The translations under genes and the position numbers were made by a program. A DNA stretch of 64,000 nucleotides, taken from positions 135,007,041-135,071,040 of the forward strand of contig CM067377.1 of the NCBI GenBank assembly GCA_034510155.1, read 5' to 3'. Shown here in pieces: positions 12,380 through 24,364 of the stretch. The notes beneath the pieces were generated by a model. That model searched no databases, had not been told where the DNA came from, and saw only the letters and a program-made list of their open reading frames with translations. Each line of letters opens with the position of its first letter. Positions within the stretch are counted from its first letter, which is position 1. This stretch comes from Eucriotettix oculatus (Eukaryota; Arthropoda; Insecta; Orthoptera; Tetrigidae).

Positions 12380-13082
12380 CGAGAGACATTCAATAATTAA
12401 ATAGACAAATTGACCTAAAAGAAACTGTCTACTTTTACAAAACAAGAATTTTACTACTTCTCAAATTATGTCCCACGAATATTAATACAATGGTCCCAAC
12501 AACGAACTTTTTTTAATTCTGATGTAAAGAAGTGTTTGTATAATTGGTTGAGCCAGTCTCCCACAAATTCTTTGACGTCATCCTCGTATCATCCAACCCC
12601 ATTATTTCAGATTGGCCATCTTGATGGACTTTCTATTTGCTATATTTGAGATTGTTATTGATAACGATATGAACTGTGCCAACACTTACTACAACTTTTT
12701 TTCCTATATCTTCAACATTAATACGTCGGTCATCAGGAATAATGTCTTCAATGTGGGTTTCAAGTGAACAGTTGACAATTGAACTGACCGGCCAGGAGGT
12801 TGCGCGTCAGTCACTCAAGTGTGACCACTTTTAAACTGTTCTAAATACTTATAAAGGTTTAAGCGATTCATACAACTTTCATCATGCTATAAAATCATTT
12901 GAATTTTTATTTAGCCGGTTCTCTATCTTCAGCACAAACCGGGAACGTTGTTCAACTAAAATGCAAGCTTCAAGCGGACACGCCATCGTTAATAGCAATT
13001 TTTTAATTACTAACCAAACATCTTCTAGAAATCGCTTTTCTTTCTATATCAATTTGTCTCTTTAATTATTGAACGTCCCTCG
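12380..13082 (-). mobile_element. Internally deleted mariner transposon
   Basis: The two ends are matching inverted repeats: the left begins CGAGAGACATTCAATAATTA and the right, in reverse complement, begins CGAGGGACGTTCAATAATTA. Both continue into AGACAAATTGA. A TA follows the right end, as expected of a mariner target, though the left TA is not evident. Length is about 700 bp against about 1.3 kb for a full mariner. The TIR wording differs from the 3184 copy, so this is a different mariner lineage. Confidence 0.8.
12440..12990 (-). pseudogene. Mariner transposase remnant lacking the catalytic core
   Basis: On the minus strand an N-terminal helix-turn-helix half is visible as EQRSRFVLKIENRL, then FKSGHTSVTDA, then DDRRINVEDIGKKVVVSVGT in shifted frames. 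The sequence then jumps almost directly to the family C-terminus: EFVGDWLNQLYKHFFTSELK and CWDHCINIRG. The segments that would carry the DDE/D triad are absent, so a deletion removed roughly half the gene. In-frame stops add to the inactivation. Identity rests on word order and motif resemblance to mariner transposases. Confidence 0.75.
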
Positions 13083-13939
13083 TACTTCTTATTATTTATT
13101 CGGTATGCTACCACATTCTCTTAATAATAGAACATTATTATTGACTATTAGCATCACACTATTAATGTGAAATCTTAAAATAATGAGCAAATATCAGTAA
13201 AATCAATTAGCCGTCTATTGATTGATATAGTGAGCAAATTTCGGTTGTTATCGTATCGCGGACACATTCAGTAGTGTTAATTAAAATAGATGATCTGCGC
13301 TGATCAGACTAACTGTGCCCCGGATATATTAAATCCGGCATAGTTAATATGGATGGTTCATGAGACGTCAAGCCAATTAATTAGTAATTGATTGATTAGA
13401 CAGATGAAGAGTAATCGTGCCAAACGTTCAATAATACCAGCAATAATTGCTATGGTTACAGTTTTAAAATAAATACTGGTTTAAAATATTATTTAAATTA
13501 CTTAAGTTATCAAAAGCAACAAAATAAACTAAAGTCTACAAAATTATGTAAAATTCTTTTCCTCATGTGTATGTGGGCAATTATTTTTGTGGTATGCCAA
13601 GTTAAGAGGACTACAAACCCATGGTCGTGAATGAAGTTGAGTGATGGACGTCGAGTGACATGTACTGTTGTGCAACTGTTTGCGTACTCCAACTGCTACT
13701 GTCTTCAAGTACTATTTTGTAAAGCCGTGTTTCTCAACAGACGTTTGTTAAATGTTGCGTCTTTACTTAAACTACTATCTTTTTCCGAATAAAGTGGTGC
13801 ATTTATCAAACCACTTTCGTTGAAATAATATTAGTAAAACATGTAATCCCGAATACAGAGGATTTCTTTGAGGCAATGTTTTTAATTAGGTTGTTTAAAG
13901 TCGCGTCATTATATACTGTTCTTAGCGACTGTAAAAATA
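13083..13939. other. Non-coding; small imperfect hairpin at 13311-13345
   Basis: No gene is recognised. A short hairpin (AACTGTGCC...GGAT paired with ATCCGGCATAGTT) is the only structure noticed. Confidence 0.4.
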
Positions 13940-14690
13940 ATCAATAAATACATAACATTTTTAGTGCCCCACTGTCTATGGTTTTTGGTTTAGTTCTGGT
14001 AAAGAAGTTTTGCCAGTCAGATATCCTCGTCCAATCCATCAAGCACTTCTGCTGTTAGCTGCCAATGATTTTCTCTTATACCAGTCGTACTGAGGACATT
14101 CAAATAGGATGTGTTGAACTGTTAATGTAGACCTGCAAATAATACAGTCAGGTTGTGGGCAGCTGGAAAACAGGAAATTATGCGATAATTGACTGTGTTA
14201 GTTGTGATTTTTGATTATAAAACTTGCTTCTTTCTTAACATGTTTTTGGGGGCATTTTTCCAATTCACTTATTCTTTCCTTTCCTCTTTTCAAAGTGGCC
14301 AAAGAGGATTGTTTGGTACATAATGAGATGATCGAGATGTTCAGTTGTTTCGAGGCCTGGTCAACCTCAGTGTTTCCTAGTATTTCAGTGTGTGAAGAAA
14401 CCCACACTATCGTTATTTCACTGTTTCTCAAGTTGCTCCTCCATATGACGACTCGGATTTGGTTGACTTTTTCATCCCTGCAGAACTGGTTTTTCGCGAG
14501 TGAGTCAGAACGAGTGTGTTTACTCTGTGATTTTCTCCACAGAAATTGGTTGCCATGAGTAGTGCGTACGTTTCTGCTGTTGTTATAGATGCCTCCTTAT
14601 CTACTGATGTCGTTCTGAAGGTGTCAGCAATTACAAACGCGCAGCCTACTCATTCCAATGACCAGGATGTTTCAGTGTAGATTAAACTGG
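13940..14690 (-). pseudogene. LINE ORF2 3' end: RNase H domain and C-terminal CCHC
   Basis: On the minus strand a retrotransposon RNase H is recognisable across shifted frames. ASITTAETYALLMA fits the helix around the catalytic Glu. VWVSSHTEILGNTEVDQASK fits the conserved H-x-G-x-x-G-N-E-x-A-D block, with the second Gly replaced by Glu and Ala by Gln. Further 3' the frame CIICRSTLTVQHILFECPQY carries the Cys-Cys-His-Cys spacing typical of the ORF2 C-terminus of Jockey, R1 and I-type LINEs. No reverse transcriptase is seen upstream, so this is a 5'-truncated copy. Frameshifts and stops make it inactive. Confidence 0.75.
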
Positions 14691-16911
14691 GTTAATTATG
14701 TTCCTTTTGGAATGTAGAAAGTTCTTTGTGAACACGGGAATTTGTTTCTGTGAAAAAATTATGTTTTTATTTGTATTAGTTGCGTGCCCGTCATTGTCCG
14801 GCAATTCATTTAAATTAGCCCGCGGCAGTATTTAATTCGACAGTAATGTCTTAAACCATCGTCACATTTTTGAAAATTTACCATTTGACACTCCTATTTG
14901 TCGAAACCGCAGTAATGTACTCTGAAAATATTTTTATGTATGGAGGAGGTAAAATGGAATTCCGCCGAATGAACATATGTATAAATCGTAATTGAAACAA
15001 TGTACCACATTTCCACAAAATATTGTTTCAAATACACTTTATTTGGGCAATGTCGAATTAAACGATAAATTATACACTCAGTATGCACGCATTTACAATT
15101 CACGGAGTAAATCAGAACTCAGTAAACCGAAATCTAAATGTCAAAACAATGCTAAGCTACGACGTAATGAAATTGCGCATGCATTGGTGCCTAAGTCAAA
15201 ATCCGTCGATTATTCAAACGACTTGGTTGGGAAATTTGGGATTATATATTTTTTTGTAGGAGAAAACAAAATATATGTCTATAAATTTGGTCGAAAAAAA
15301 TACTGGAACTCGATAACAGCACCGTCTACCGGTTTCAACTATAGCTAAGAACTATCCAGGTGACCCCAACAATACAACAACAAAATTAATACAAACCGAT
15401 CAAGCCGTTCAGGACGAAAAGAAGTATGAACAAACGGACGTCGGAATTTTATATATAAATATTTCAGTTAATTCATGTAACCAAATTTCCTTCGACGTAA
15501 AACGACCACGCCATAGTTGTAAACAAATGAAAGTTTCATAGGCAGAATTCACATACAATATTCCGAAACCGAAATATGTATATTTACCTTGACCATGAAA
15601 ATAAGGAGACCCATTAAAACCTGAAAAGGCGGCTAATCCGGATGTATTAATAAATTTATATTTAATTTGAATAAATCTACTTTTGATAAATAGTAATCCG
15701 ACCTATAAGTCAAAAAATATTTAACATGAACTTTATTAACAGAAGTTATTACACGACGCTTCGTTCCTGATTTGGAATATCACATGATATGAATTAAGGG
15801 AACATGAAAATTTAGACATGCATGTTGCCCAAGCGATGAGACTGAAATAACAGTGTTATTCCGATATTGTAACTAATTATGTCTTTTTTTGAATTAAATA
15901 TGCGCTAGAAAAGAGCTTGCTGAATTATTACCCAAGATTATATGAAACATTGTGAAATCTCTCAATTTTAATGTGAAATTTAGCAGCGTCTACCATTGAT
16001 GTAGACGTAAGGATATCTGCTTGTCCAAAATCGTCCGTCAGTACCCAGAGTTGGCAGTTCAACATTAATGCGGATGAATAAAATAAACGGTAAACAGATA
16101 TGCCAGCCACTTCAAATTGTACACTATGAAATGTGAACAGTAACACGACGACTCGAGTTGCACGCGCGAAGCCCGACTGTTGACTTTTATCTGCATTTCC
16201 ATTAATCCACAAAGGCGTGTGTTATAAGAAAATAAGTAATTCAATGTGCAGTCCTTCAGAGCGAAATTCAGCTGAAAACGTATCGGAAAGGAATAACGTA
16301 CGCAAATAAGGTTGTCGGTTTCTCCAGACGCGATAAAGTTCCAAGCGATGTTTCAATAAAGCTGCCCCAGAGACAATAAAAAGAAATATCGTATTTCAAA
16401 CTACTTAATGGCTATATATATTTTGTTTTATTTTTCCCACGATACGGTTATTGTTTTCGGTTCGCTATTTTATCGTACATGATTCCTGTTAATAACTATT
16501 TTATATCGAAATATGATCAGGAGATGGAAAATATTAAATGAAAATAAAAGGCAGTCAATTTGTCAGTAAAAGTATTTATATTAATTATAATAATCATACA
16601 ATTTGTAAATTGACAAAACCAATCAATTCAGCCTGACTTGTTTATTCTTTAATTATACATAAGGAGCTTTCGACATAGTGTCATTTACTTGTATACATTA
16701 TACGTTAGTCAGCATAATATCGACGTTCTCGAAATGCTTCAGTTTTAAAATATTTATTCTTAAAAGTTTATATATTGAACTAGCCGTATATCCATGCTCC
16801 ATGATGTTCCATAAAAGTAAACCAACTTATCTGATAAATTACATAAAACGGGAGGCGTTTAAAGAATTCGTTTGAAGTAAACTGAATACATGCATTTGTC
16901 TTATTTTTTCT
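14691..16911. other. AT-rich stretch with two unrecognised open frames
   Basis: A plus-strand frame (first ATG near 14999, ending 15348) and a minus-strand frame (15928-16212, no Met at the 5' edge) stay open for about 117 and 94 codons. Neither resembles a family I know, and the codons look unbiased. They are most likely chance frames or old repeat sequence. Nothing else is seen. Confidence 0.35.
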
Positions 16912-16923
16912 GGGGGGGGGGGG
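16912..16923 (+). repeat. Poly-G run (12 G)
   Basis: Twelve consecutive G on the plus strand lie immediately before a satellite-like unit. Such a run is unusual in this AT-rich DNA and prone to length error in assemblies. Confidence 0.9.
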
Positions 16924-16924
16924 A

Positions 16925-17590
16925 GGGTTAACAGGCTACATGAGGGTGATCCTGAAACAGGCAACTCCCCTTTAATAGCATAGGAAGGGAATTGAACAAA
17001 GGGGGATGTGGAAGGTAGAGCAAGGTAGCCAAGGGTTGACTAGGCCCCCCGGTGTCTCACCTAAAGGGATGCAGGGAAAACCATAGAAAACCTGCATCAG
17101 GTAGGTCGGGCATTGGGTACTATTCTCACGTCCTTCCGAATGACGGGAGACGAGTTGGCTGTGGGGTCGCAGCATTCCCTTATGCATGTCTCCGTCAGTT
17201 TTAGGAGGCATTTGGCCGACTTATCAAATGGGATCGCCTGACAACTTTTGCCTTATGCCCAAGGTCTTCGACCCAAGTACATAAACCTCCCAAAATAGGC
17301 GGTGTCTCGGCATGTGAGAACTTTGAAAAAAGAAACAGAGAGAGTACAAGGCATTCCAGACATAGTCAGGTACTTTCCAACGCCCATCTGATGACGGGAG
17401 AGGAGTTTGTTGTAGGTAAGGAGCTTTCCGTTATCCATGCCTCGAACAGTTTAGGTGGCAGCTAGAAGATTGTTCCAATAGAAACAGCGGACAACTCTTC
17501 CAAATGACCAAGGTCTGTGATCCCGACGCAGCTGCCTCGTCTCTCCAAGAAAATTCACCTGCGAGAGCTGAGATCATTTACCCAAGGACA
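16925..17590 (+). repeat. Satellite-like unit, locus 1 (about 1.3 units)
   Basis: The unit begins AACAGGCTACATGAGGGTGA and runs through recurrent words GGCAACTCCCCTTTAATAGC, GGTAGCCAAGGGTTGACTAG, AAAACCTGCATCAGGTAGGT, CCTTCCGAATGACGG and CAGAGAGAGTAC. From about 17340 a second partial unit begins (ACGGGAGAGGAGTTTGTTG). The same words in the same order occur at 45165-45640 and 59862-60935. No coding potential is evident. Confidence 0.8.
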
Positions 17591-19204
17591 AAGCGTAAGC
17601 TAACACAACTAATTGAGATATTAAAAGTTTTAATAAGTGAATTAAGAAATGAATTAGTAGATACGTTTGTCATAATTTGAGCCATTTATCCGTGTTGATT
17701 CAATTAAGTTTGTCTGCTAATTTGCTTCATCATCATCTAATTAGTCTTCATCTAATACAGTTGGTTTTTAAAATATAATATATAGTTCTCTTATAGTGAT
17801 ATATATTTTAAGCTGCAATGAATTTTCGGATAATTGGTAATGAACTCTTATTTCAAAATACACGTTGATTGAATAAACATTTACATATACGTTAACCACG
17901 TAACACTCCAAATTCGGAATGTGTCATGCAAGATGACAGTCCGTAGTCGACCCGGTAGGCGCAGGCCATTCAATGAGCTATAGAAGAAGAATTGATGGAA
18001 CTTGCATGCCGATATAATTTTGTTACATAGATAACAAGAACCATTTATAAATTTCATTTTAGTAAAAAATTCAATATTGGCGATGTACCCTTATAAGTAA
18101 TACCGGGATGGTCACTATCAACACATTCAGTATTTCCGAATGATCTTGTAATGACGTGTATATTAAGACTTATTTGGACCTAGTTATCAGAGAAACAAAA
18201 TTATCTCTAAATATTGAATAAGAATATGATTTTATATTTAGCCGAAGTCTTGAAATAATGAATTCTGAAGAAATACCTATTGAAAAATTTAGTGCAAGTG
18301 TTTAATTTTTAACTAATATATAATGGGGCGAAAGTATCGTTGCCAGTTAAATATAAAATCAGTCATATATAAACAATTCTAATATCTAAAGAATATACGT
18401 TTTTAAGGTGATAATGTAAATATGGTGTGTTATTCCGTTTATTCCCTTTACGTGACGGTACATAGTTCTGCATACCTTTTTATTTTAGTAAGAAGTGTTT
18501 CAATTCTGTGTGTTCAGTGAAACTTTTCAAAGAAGCTCTTCCAAAAGGAGTTTGAAATAAGGGGTAAATCACGCAAATGGGTAACGGAAGCAGGTAAGGC
18601 ACGTGTAGCGTCTTCGATCGTGTTTCTCGTGGAAGCGTGGAGACAAGGAACGCCATCGCAATTCTCTTCACACTCGAAACGCGTATCGAACATACTACAA
18701 TAACTAAACTTTACTATGCAATTACTATCTCTACATCAGCAGTGATTGGCTTATGTAATCATATTCCTCCATTGACGACCTCCACCAATTAGAAATGCAT
18801 AAATAGGGTATAGAATCCATTTGATAAGAATTTATTCGGAATATAGCGTATATGATTATGTATAAACGTCAAATCATCGTGGAAGAAAACTAAGAAGTAC
18901 GGGGAAACGCTTACGTGATATCTTTTATCATGCTAAAATATTGTGCCATCTTGCAATAAAATAAATGATAGCTTTTATTAGATTTAATTGTAGTAGTCAC
19001 CAATTGTACATAATATTTTTTTTACTATTCGTCATTTAAATTAAGTATACGCGGGTCACATTATTAAATTTTTTGTCATATGTCTTAAATTTAATTACAC
19101 ACAGTAGTTGGATGATCTGGTAGCTTCGGAAGCCAGTAAATAAAAACTTAATATTCTGTCCATAAATATGGAGTATCAAACTTGAAAATGTTTAGGACAA
19201 AATT
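17591..19204. other. AT-rich non-coding stretch with a SINE tail at 17935-18000
   Basis: The segment CAGTCCGTAGTCGACCCGGT at about 17938 matches the minus-strand body of the 11840 SINE and marks a plus-strand fragment. A minus-strand frame at 18480-18671 is unrecognised. Confidence 0.5.
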
Positions 19205-20120
19205 GGCTGAAGTAATCGGGTTCACGTATATAATAAAGCGGGAATGTAATTAAAGATACGTTTATTGAGGGTACACTACAATCTATTTCTATTTCTGTTG
19301 TCAACCTATTTTCAAGCCTAGGTTGTAGAAATGGCGAAAAATCGTCAAAACGGTAGGTTTTTCTTTTACAGAGACGTGTAATTGGGACCCATTTCCGGTG
19401 GTCTGCGAAGAAACGGTCAATAGACCAATCTTGTAGAGAATCTAATTTCCAATGAACCCTCAGGATTTTTAAAAATCCTCAATTTTAGAAATAAAGTTGG
19501 AAGGGGTTCCAAATTTGAGTTTTCTATTGTGTTGTAGCTCGAGGTGGGGAGGGGGTTGATTACGGACTTTGTTAGAGGCAGACAAACACCGAAAAAAGTG
19601 AAACAAACGGAGGTGTGTTGACATTGTCACTTCATTCACAAATACAGTTTATTTAATTTAATACTTTTACCTGTGATGAATGTCACTGTCAAATGCACAA
19701 CATTTTATTTGCTTTTACAAATGAGGAATTATTAAATATTAAAATTTACCTGACGCGAAAAATGCAACTAATTTACGTATACATCGTATCGAATATCTTA
19801 AGAAGTTTATTATTTCTAAGGGAGTTTGCTCTCTGCCAACAATAGGTTAACTACGACGCGAAATGTTTTTAATTTAAAAAAATAGTATTATAGATCAAGA
19901 ATATAAGCAACCCGCATTCATTAAATGTGATTTCGCTGCGTGTATGCGTCACAAAAACTTTTACGTAAAATGTTTCTTAATTTTTTCTCATATATAACTT
20001 CAGCATATAAAAAAATGAAAGGTCATGGGCAGCTACGGGCCCTGAGGAACACGTGTGTCAAATTAGGTCAAATTCGGACTAACAGTGTGGACGCCTAAAG
20101 CTGTAACATACATACTCACG
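19205..20120 (-). mobile_element. Non-autonomous Helitron, copy A
   Basis: Read on the minus strand, this segment matches copy B (61900-62832) in the same order. It has a GGGCCCTGAGGAACACG block at about 20037, an ACCTGACGCG block at 19748, an AACGGAGGTGTGTTG block at 19605, and CCTATTTTCAAGCCTAGGTTG at 19307. The 3' end, in reverse complement, reads ACGTGAACCCGA then TTACTTCAGCC. Compared with copy B, about 11 bases comprising the loop and most of the second arm of the terminal hairpin are missing. No Rep/helicase frame is present. A SINE piece abuts its 5' side. Confidence 0.65.
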
Positions 20121-20124
20121 CACT

Positions 20125-20255
20125 AGTCCAAGTCGACATCCCGAGGACTGATCCAACATCCCTCCACTCCTGTAAACCTAAGATAGACTCACAATTTACT
20201 AAACACATTCTTCACTACCCTAATCTTAGAAATCCAGTGAATAATGGACATTGTT
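20125..20255 (-). repeat. SINE body fragment
   Basis: The segment around CCAACATCCCTCCACTCCTG and CCAGTGAATAATGGACATT matches the body of the 8384 and 35415 SINE copies. The tRNA-like part is absent here. Confidence 0.6.
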
Positions 20256-21370
20256 TAAATTGATCAAAGGTGCATGATATTCAAGTCAAAGGAAGTAGTA
20301 GAAATGTTTCAATTGATGCTGTGTTGAGTTTCAAACACATTCAATATCGGGTACGTCGAAATAATATAATGCTTTAATCGGTAAGTTACATACCTTCGAT
20401 TCTTATCTGTACAATTGACATTTTATTGGTTTTAATATGTAATATTCTTTAACTTAATATTTTCCTACAGGTAAACCATCACATCAAATTGTAAGAAATT
20501 CTACATGTAGTTTTAAAGTTCTCCTAGTTTTTTAAGGTCATTATGTAAAGATGTTCTTATTTTTTAGCGAAAAGCCACAGAAATTTACATAATTTTTATG
20601 AATTGAAAATTTTCAATATAAGACAAATAATGGCTGAAAATGAAGGATGACTGAGATTGTAAAAATTTAATATTTACTTAGACACAATTAGACAGAATAA
20701 CTCTCATTGTACATATTATAGTGTTAGAATCAGGTTTGAATAGTTGTTTATCACCGAAACAAATTTTTATGCTTGAGATTTTATATATTATTGATATGGA
20801 GAAATATTGTAATCGAATGAATCCTTCACGTGAGTGTGGAGTTTGTTTTGTGAACTGTAACCACAACACAAGGTCCAAGGTTCATTTACCGACGTTTTAA
20901 TTCAGCTACGGCACCTTGGCCTCAATTCAACTCATAAGTGCTTTTAATTATTAGGACATCAAAGATAGTAGGGACAATTGCGTTGGAATGCTTTGGTAGA
21001 ACTTTTAGAAAGCTGAGTGAACGACATTTAAAGTTTTTATTGTTAACCTGTTGAGGAGCCATATGTGAAATGAACATATCGATAGATTAATTATAAATTT
21101 TAATTGGCTATTTTGGCCTTATTAATAACTCGATTTTAACTATACAGACGAAAATTATTAATATATCTTTCAACGACGTTAAAATCTCGTTGAAATTAAT
21201 TCAACAGATTACGAGTTACGTTAAAATAATAATACAAAAGGAGAGGAGTACTTTACGTAATTATTAAAGCGTCTGAAAATGAAGCCAGCATAAAACAATG
21301 GTAATTGAGCAGGAAATGTGGAAAGCACGTATTTAAACACCCGAGAGAAAGTCAGAGTTTAAAGTTATTT
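20256..21370. other. AT-rich non-coding stretch
   Basis: No gene or repeat was recognised. A TATTTAAA word near 21330 could be a TATA-like element ahead of the CpG-rich patch that follows, but this is weak. Confidence 0.4.
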
Positions 21371-21533
21371 CTAAAATAAACAGTTGGCCAACTGGTTCTT
21401 GTTGAACAAAGCTAATGTTTCCCTTGGAGGGAAATAATTTAAAGTGTTTGCCGTAAACAGCGTCCGAGGGCTGATGTTTGCATCGATTGGCACCGCGGGC
21501 AAGAGCTGAAAAACGTCCGTGCGTACGAGAACA

Positions 21534-21692
21534 ATGGCGGCCGTGGCCTGTGAATGGAGGGAGCTGCTCAATGACGGAGCTGCGGCCTCACCTGCTCACG
21601 CATTACACACACGCGCATGCATCCCAACAATTCACATACAGTTCCTCTGTTCACCCACGGCTCCACGGCTCACGCTTGCATTCCATGCTTAA
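21534..21692 (+). CDS. Candidate short ORF in a CpG-rich patch (52 aa), unrecognised
   Basis: An ATG in good context (AACAATGG) opens a 52-codon frame starting MAAVACEWRELLNDGAAA and ending FHA before TAA. The surrounding 250 bases are much richer in GC and CpG than the flanks. It could be the first coding exon of a host gene, a short ORF in a 5' leader, or chance. I do not recognise the peptide. No strong splice donor was seen inside it; a weak ACAG|GTTTTC lies just downstream near 21700. A Helitron fragment follows at about 21771. Confidence 0.25.
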   Translation: MAAVACEWRELLNDGAAASPAHALHTRACIPTIHIQFLCSPTAPRLTLAFHA

Positions 21693-21770
21693 CAATACAG
21701 GTTTTCAATATCAGCAGACGTTAAGGGGTGGAAGAGCGCTGCGTTATTACAACTGGGGAACTCTTTAAGG

Positions 21771-22310
21771 CTATACTAATAAATAAAATTGAAATGTTCG
21801 TCTGAAATTTTGTCTCGAATAGGTTCCAAAACGGCTTAATTTGAGGGATTAAAACTGGAATTTTTAATATAAAATATCGTGTATGTTTCATTTCGATATC
21901 ATGCATTTGTAAATCCATTGAATTGCCCCGCGAAAGCAGGACCTGTAGAAAACTAACTGCGAGTTATAAGGCTTGTTAGGCGTTCCTATAAGATTCATCG
22001 GATTGTCGTGAAATTTTGGTGTTTAGAGCTGATCATCCCAGAGAAGATTTCTGTTGATAATTTCAAAAATTATTTCCTTCCTTCCACTTTAGGCATACAG
22101 AGCTTGCAACAGTATATAATATGCCCTCGCCTCTCAAGCCTGTCAAATGATATAATTAAATTGCTGCTAAAAGTGAAGTTTGAAGGTGATGGCAGCGACC
22201 GCCTTCGAAACGTCGTGTTTCTACAATGTTTTCACCGGGTTAGGATCCCGAGAATTCTTTGTTAGTCACATACACCGGGAAAGCCTTTGTTTGTTTTGTA
22301 ATATTTTTAT
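21771..22310 (+). mobile_element. Helitron-like fragment with 5' end, 3' end unclear
   Basis: The left edge CTATACTAATAAATAAAATT matches the 5' ends at 25705 and 45996. It is followed by the shared GGTTCCAAAACGGCTTAAT and GCGTTCCTATAAGATTCATC words. The first base pair of the expected TC start is changed to GC. No 3' hairpin was found. A direct repeat of Penelope-like wording overlaps its right side. Confidence 0.5.
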
Positions 22311-22401
22311 AGCGGCTGGGAATTTAATGTTAATGGCTGCACATCCATGAGAAACGTCGTGTTTCAACAATGTTTTCACCCGGTTGGGATCCCGAGAACT
22401 A
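22207..22401 (+). repeat. Direct repeat, two about 50-bp copies 144 bp apart
   Basis: GAAACGTCGTGTTTC(T/A)ACAATG followed by GTTTTCACC and GGATCCCGAGAA occurs at 22207-22256 and again at 22351-22401 with few changes. Upstream of the first copy, GGTGATGGCAGCGACCGCC precedes CGAAACGTCG. That arrangement resembles the hammerhead-like terminal region of Penelope-like retroelements. The assignment is tentative. Confidence 0.55.
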
Positions 22402-24364
22402 TTCGTTAATTTATTACAAAACAATTTGAATATTTAAAATTTTTATTTTAGCTTTTATTAAAAAGCTAAACAATACCTGTAATTCTTGTGAATACTGACG
22501 CACTTTTGGTGTATAGTCGACAATGGTTAATTTGGGCAGTGTCCAGTACGCGTGCGGACTAATCCGGTCCCCTTACACACTGAATCATCTTTATTTTTTT
22601 CCACGAAAAAATATATTTAGAAATTGTCTTAGTCAAAAGTGTTATTATGAGCAGTAGCAGCTGAGCTGTACTCTAGACTTCACTTGGTTTTATGACGCCT
22701 GGCTCTATTCTAAGAAGCGAGCAGTTGCGTGCAGGACTTGGAAGAAGCGGAAGTAATGAGTTCACTATTCTCTCTCACTCCATCATCCTCAACGCTTTAG
22801 AGTAAAATACGCAGTAATGTCTGTATTATACACGTGAAATTATGATAATCAGGGATTTATACATTAAATAATTATTTGAAATTAAATTAATTATTTATGT
22901 TTCGTAACTGACGTTGAAAATTAATTATATATAATGGCCAAGACGTCACACATTAAATAATTAATACACTTTATTGCATTGACAATTCTTTAATAAAATA
23001 CGAGTTCTTACAATCGGATGCGGAGTACAAAAAAGTGAACCCAACGATAAACACCAGAAGGTCCAAAGACGTTATCTGAGAATAGTCATAAATATTTATG
23101 AGGTTATTTGTATCGGAACTGCACGTTAGCTGAAAGGTTTCATTAAATTAGAAAATATGTTCTCTCAGGCGAGTTTTAATTCCATTTTTGTTTTTTCCTG
23201 TGTAACAAGCGTTACGGTATCTGCAGTAAAATTTACATGTTACATCATTCTTATCTAAATTATTGATATAATATTTTTAGTTTGTATAATGAACGATATC
23301 AATGTGGAGTGATTCAAACCATTCTATTTATTTAAAATGTATATTATTTATAAATGGGAAATGATATTTTTTAAAATAGTACGTCTGGAGATTAGGCTGT
23401 TAGGACATTAGATTTTGTCCACTCTTGTGTATAGGTTTGTTGATAAAATCTACCAAATAGAAATTAGACAAAAATTGTCTGTAACTATTCTTACGTTATT
23501 ATTATGACTTCTGTGGGAAAAGCGTATTTATTTCTCAATTAAGTTGAAGACCAATGCAAATATTTTAAGTATTGTCTGAAGGTATACTTTTGATATTTAT
23601 ATTGAAGATATTCATTTGTGTTTATAATTAAGGATTTCAGAATATGATGTTTAATTTTAATTAGAAAACATGGGATCTTCTTAGTAGTATGCAAATGTTA
23701 CAGGGAAAGAGTGATATTTCGTTGGCATTAATTGATAATAAAATTAATATAGTTATCTTTCCCAATTAATGTTACATTTCACGTGATGTAACCCATAAAT
23801 AGGAACGAATCAATGGCAATGTAATCATTGGCATTCACATTAAATTTACGTGTTGACTTATTGGGTAATATTTGAATTCTGTTTTAATTCGTAAGATATT
23901 TAAATCATAAAAATGTATTGATGGTATTGTAGTCAGCAAAACTACTGTCGTGCATTTCAACGCCCAGATTTGGAATTAAGTTTCGTGGGAATGTAACTTG
24001 AGTGTTAAGAAACGGCGCCAAATATTTAAAATCAATACTAGCATAATGATTAAAAGAAACGGTTTTCCCATTCTCACTTTATCCGTGGGCACATTTCATT
24101 TCGTTTCTTGTTCACTTTCTTTCTGCAGTACCATTTGTGTCTTGGAACCAAACAACCTAATCTGTTTTACAATTTCCAACCAGGAATATGTCTCAATATT
24201 TTACACTTTTAGGCTATCTTTTAGTTCAGAAAACACAATCACATTTGTCGGCCCAAGATCTTATTCTAGAAAAGAGAAAATAATTGTAAATCGAAAGAAA
24301 TTAGATTATGTAACGCTGTATCAAAACCTAATTAGAAATTCCGTCACAGGCAATGCGTGTAATC
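22402..24364. other. AT-rich stretch; an open frame at 23998-24546 overlaps the duplication
   Basis: The frame at 23998-24546 is 182 codons but starts with TTG. Its 3' third lies in the 307-bp duplicated unit, and it does not resemble a known protein. I treat it as chance. A GC-richer strip at 22510-22590 was not identified. Confidence 0.45.

Noticed and set aside
14992..15348. 118-codon plus-strand frame considered as a gene
   Set aside because: It opens at TTG, has no recognisable domain and unbiased AT-rich codons, and lacks any splice or promoter context.
15928..16212. 94-codon minus-strand frame (MWINGNADKSQQSG...) considered as a gene
   Set aside because: The first residue is not ATG, no family is recognised, and there is no supporting context. 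It might be part of an unknown repeat.
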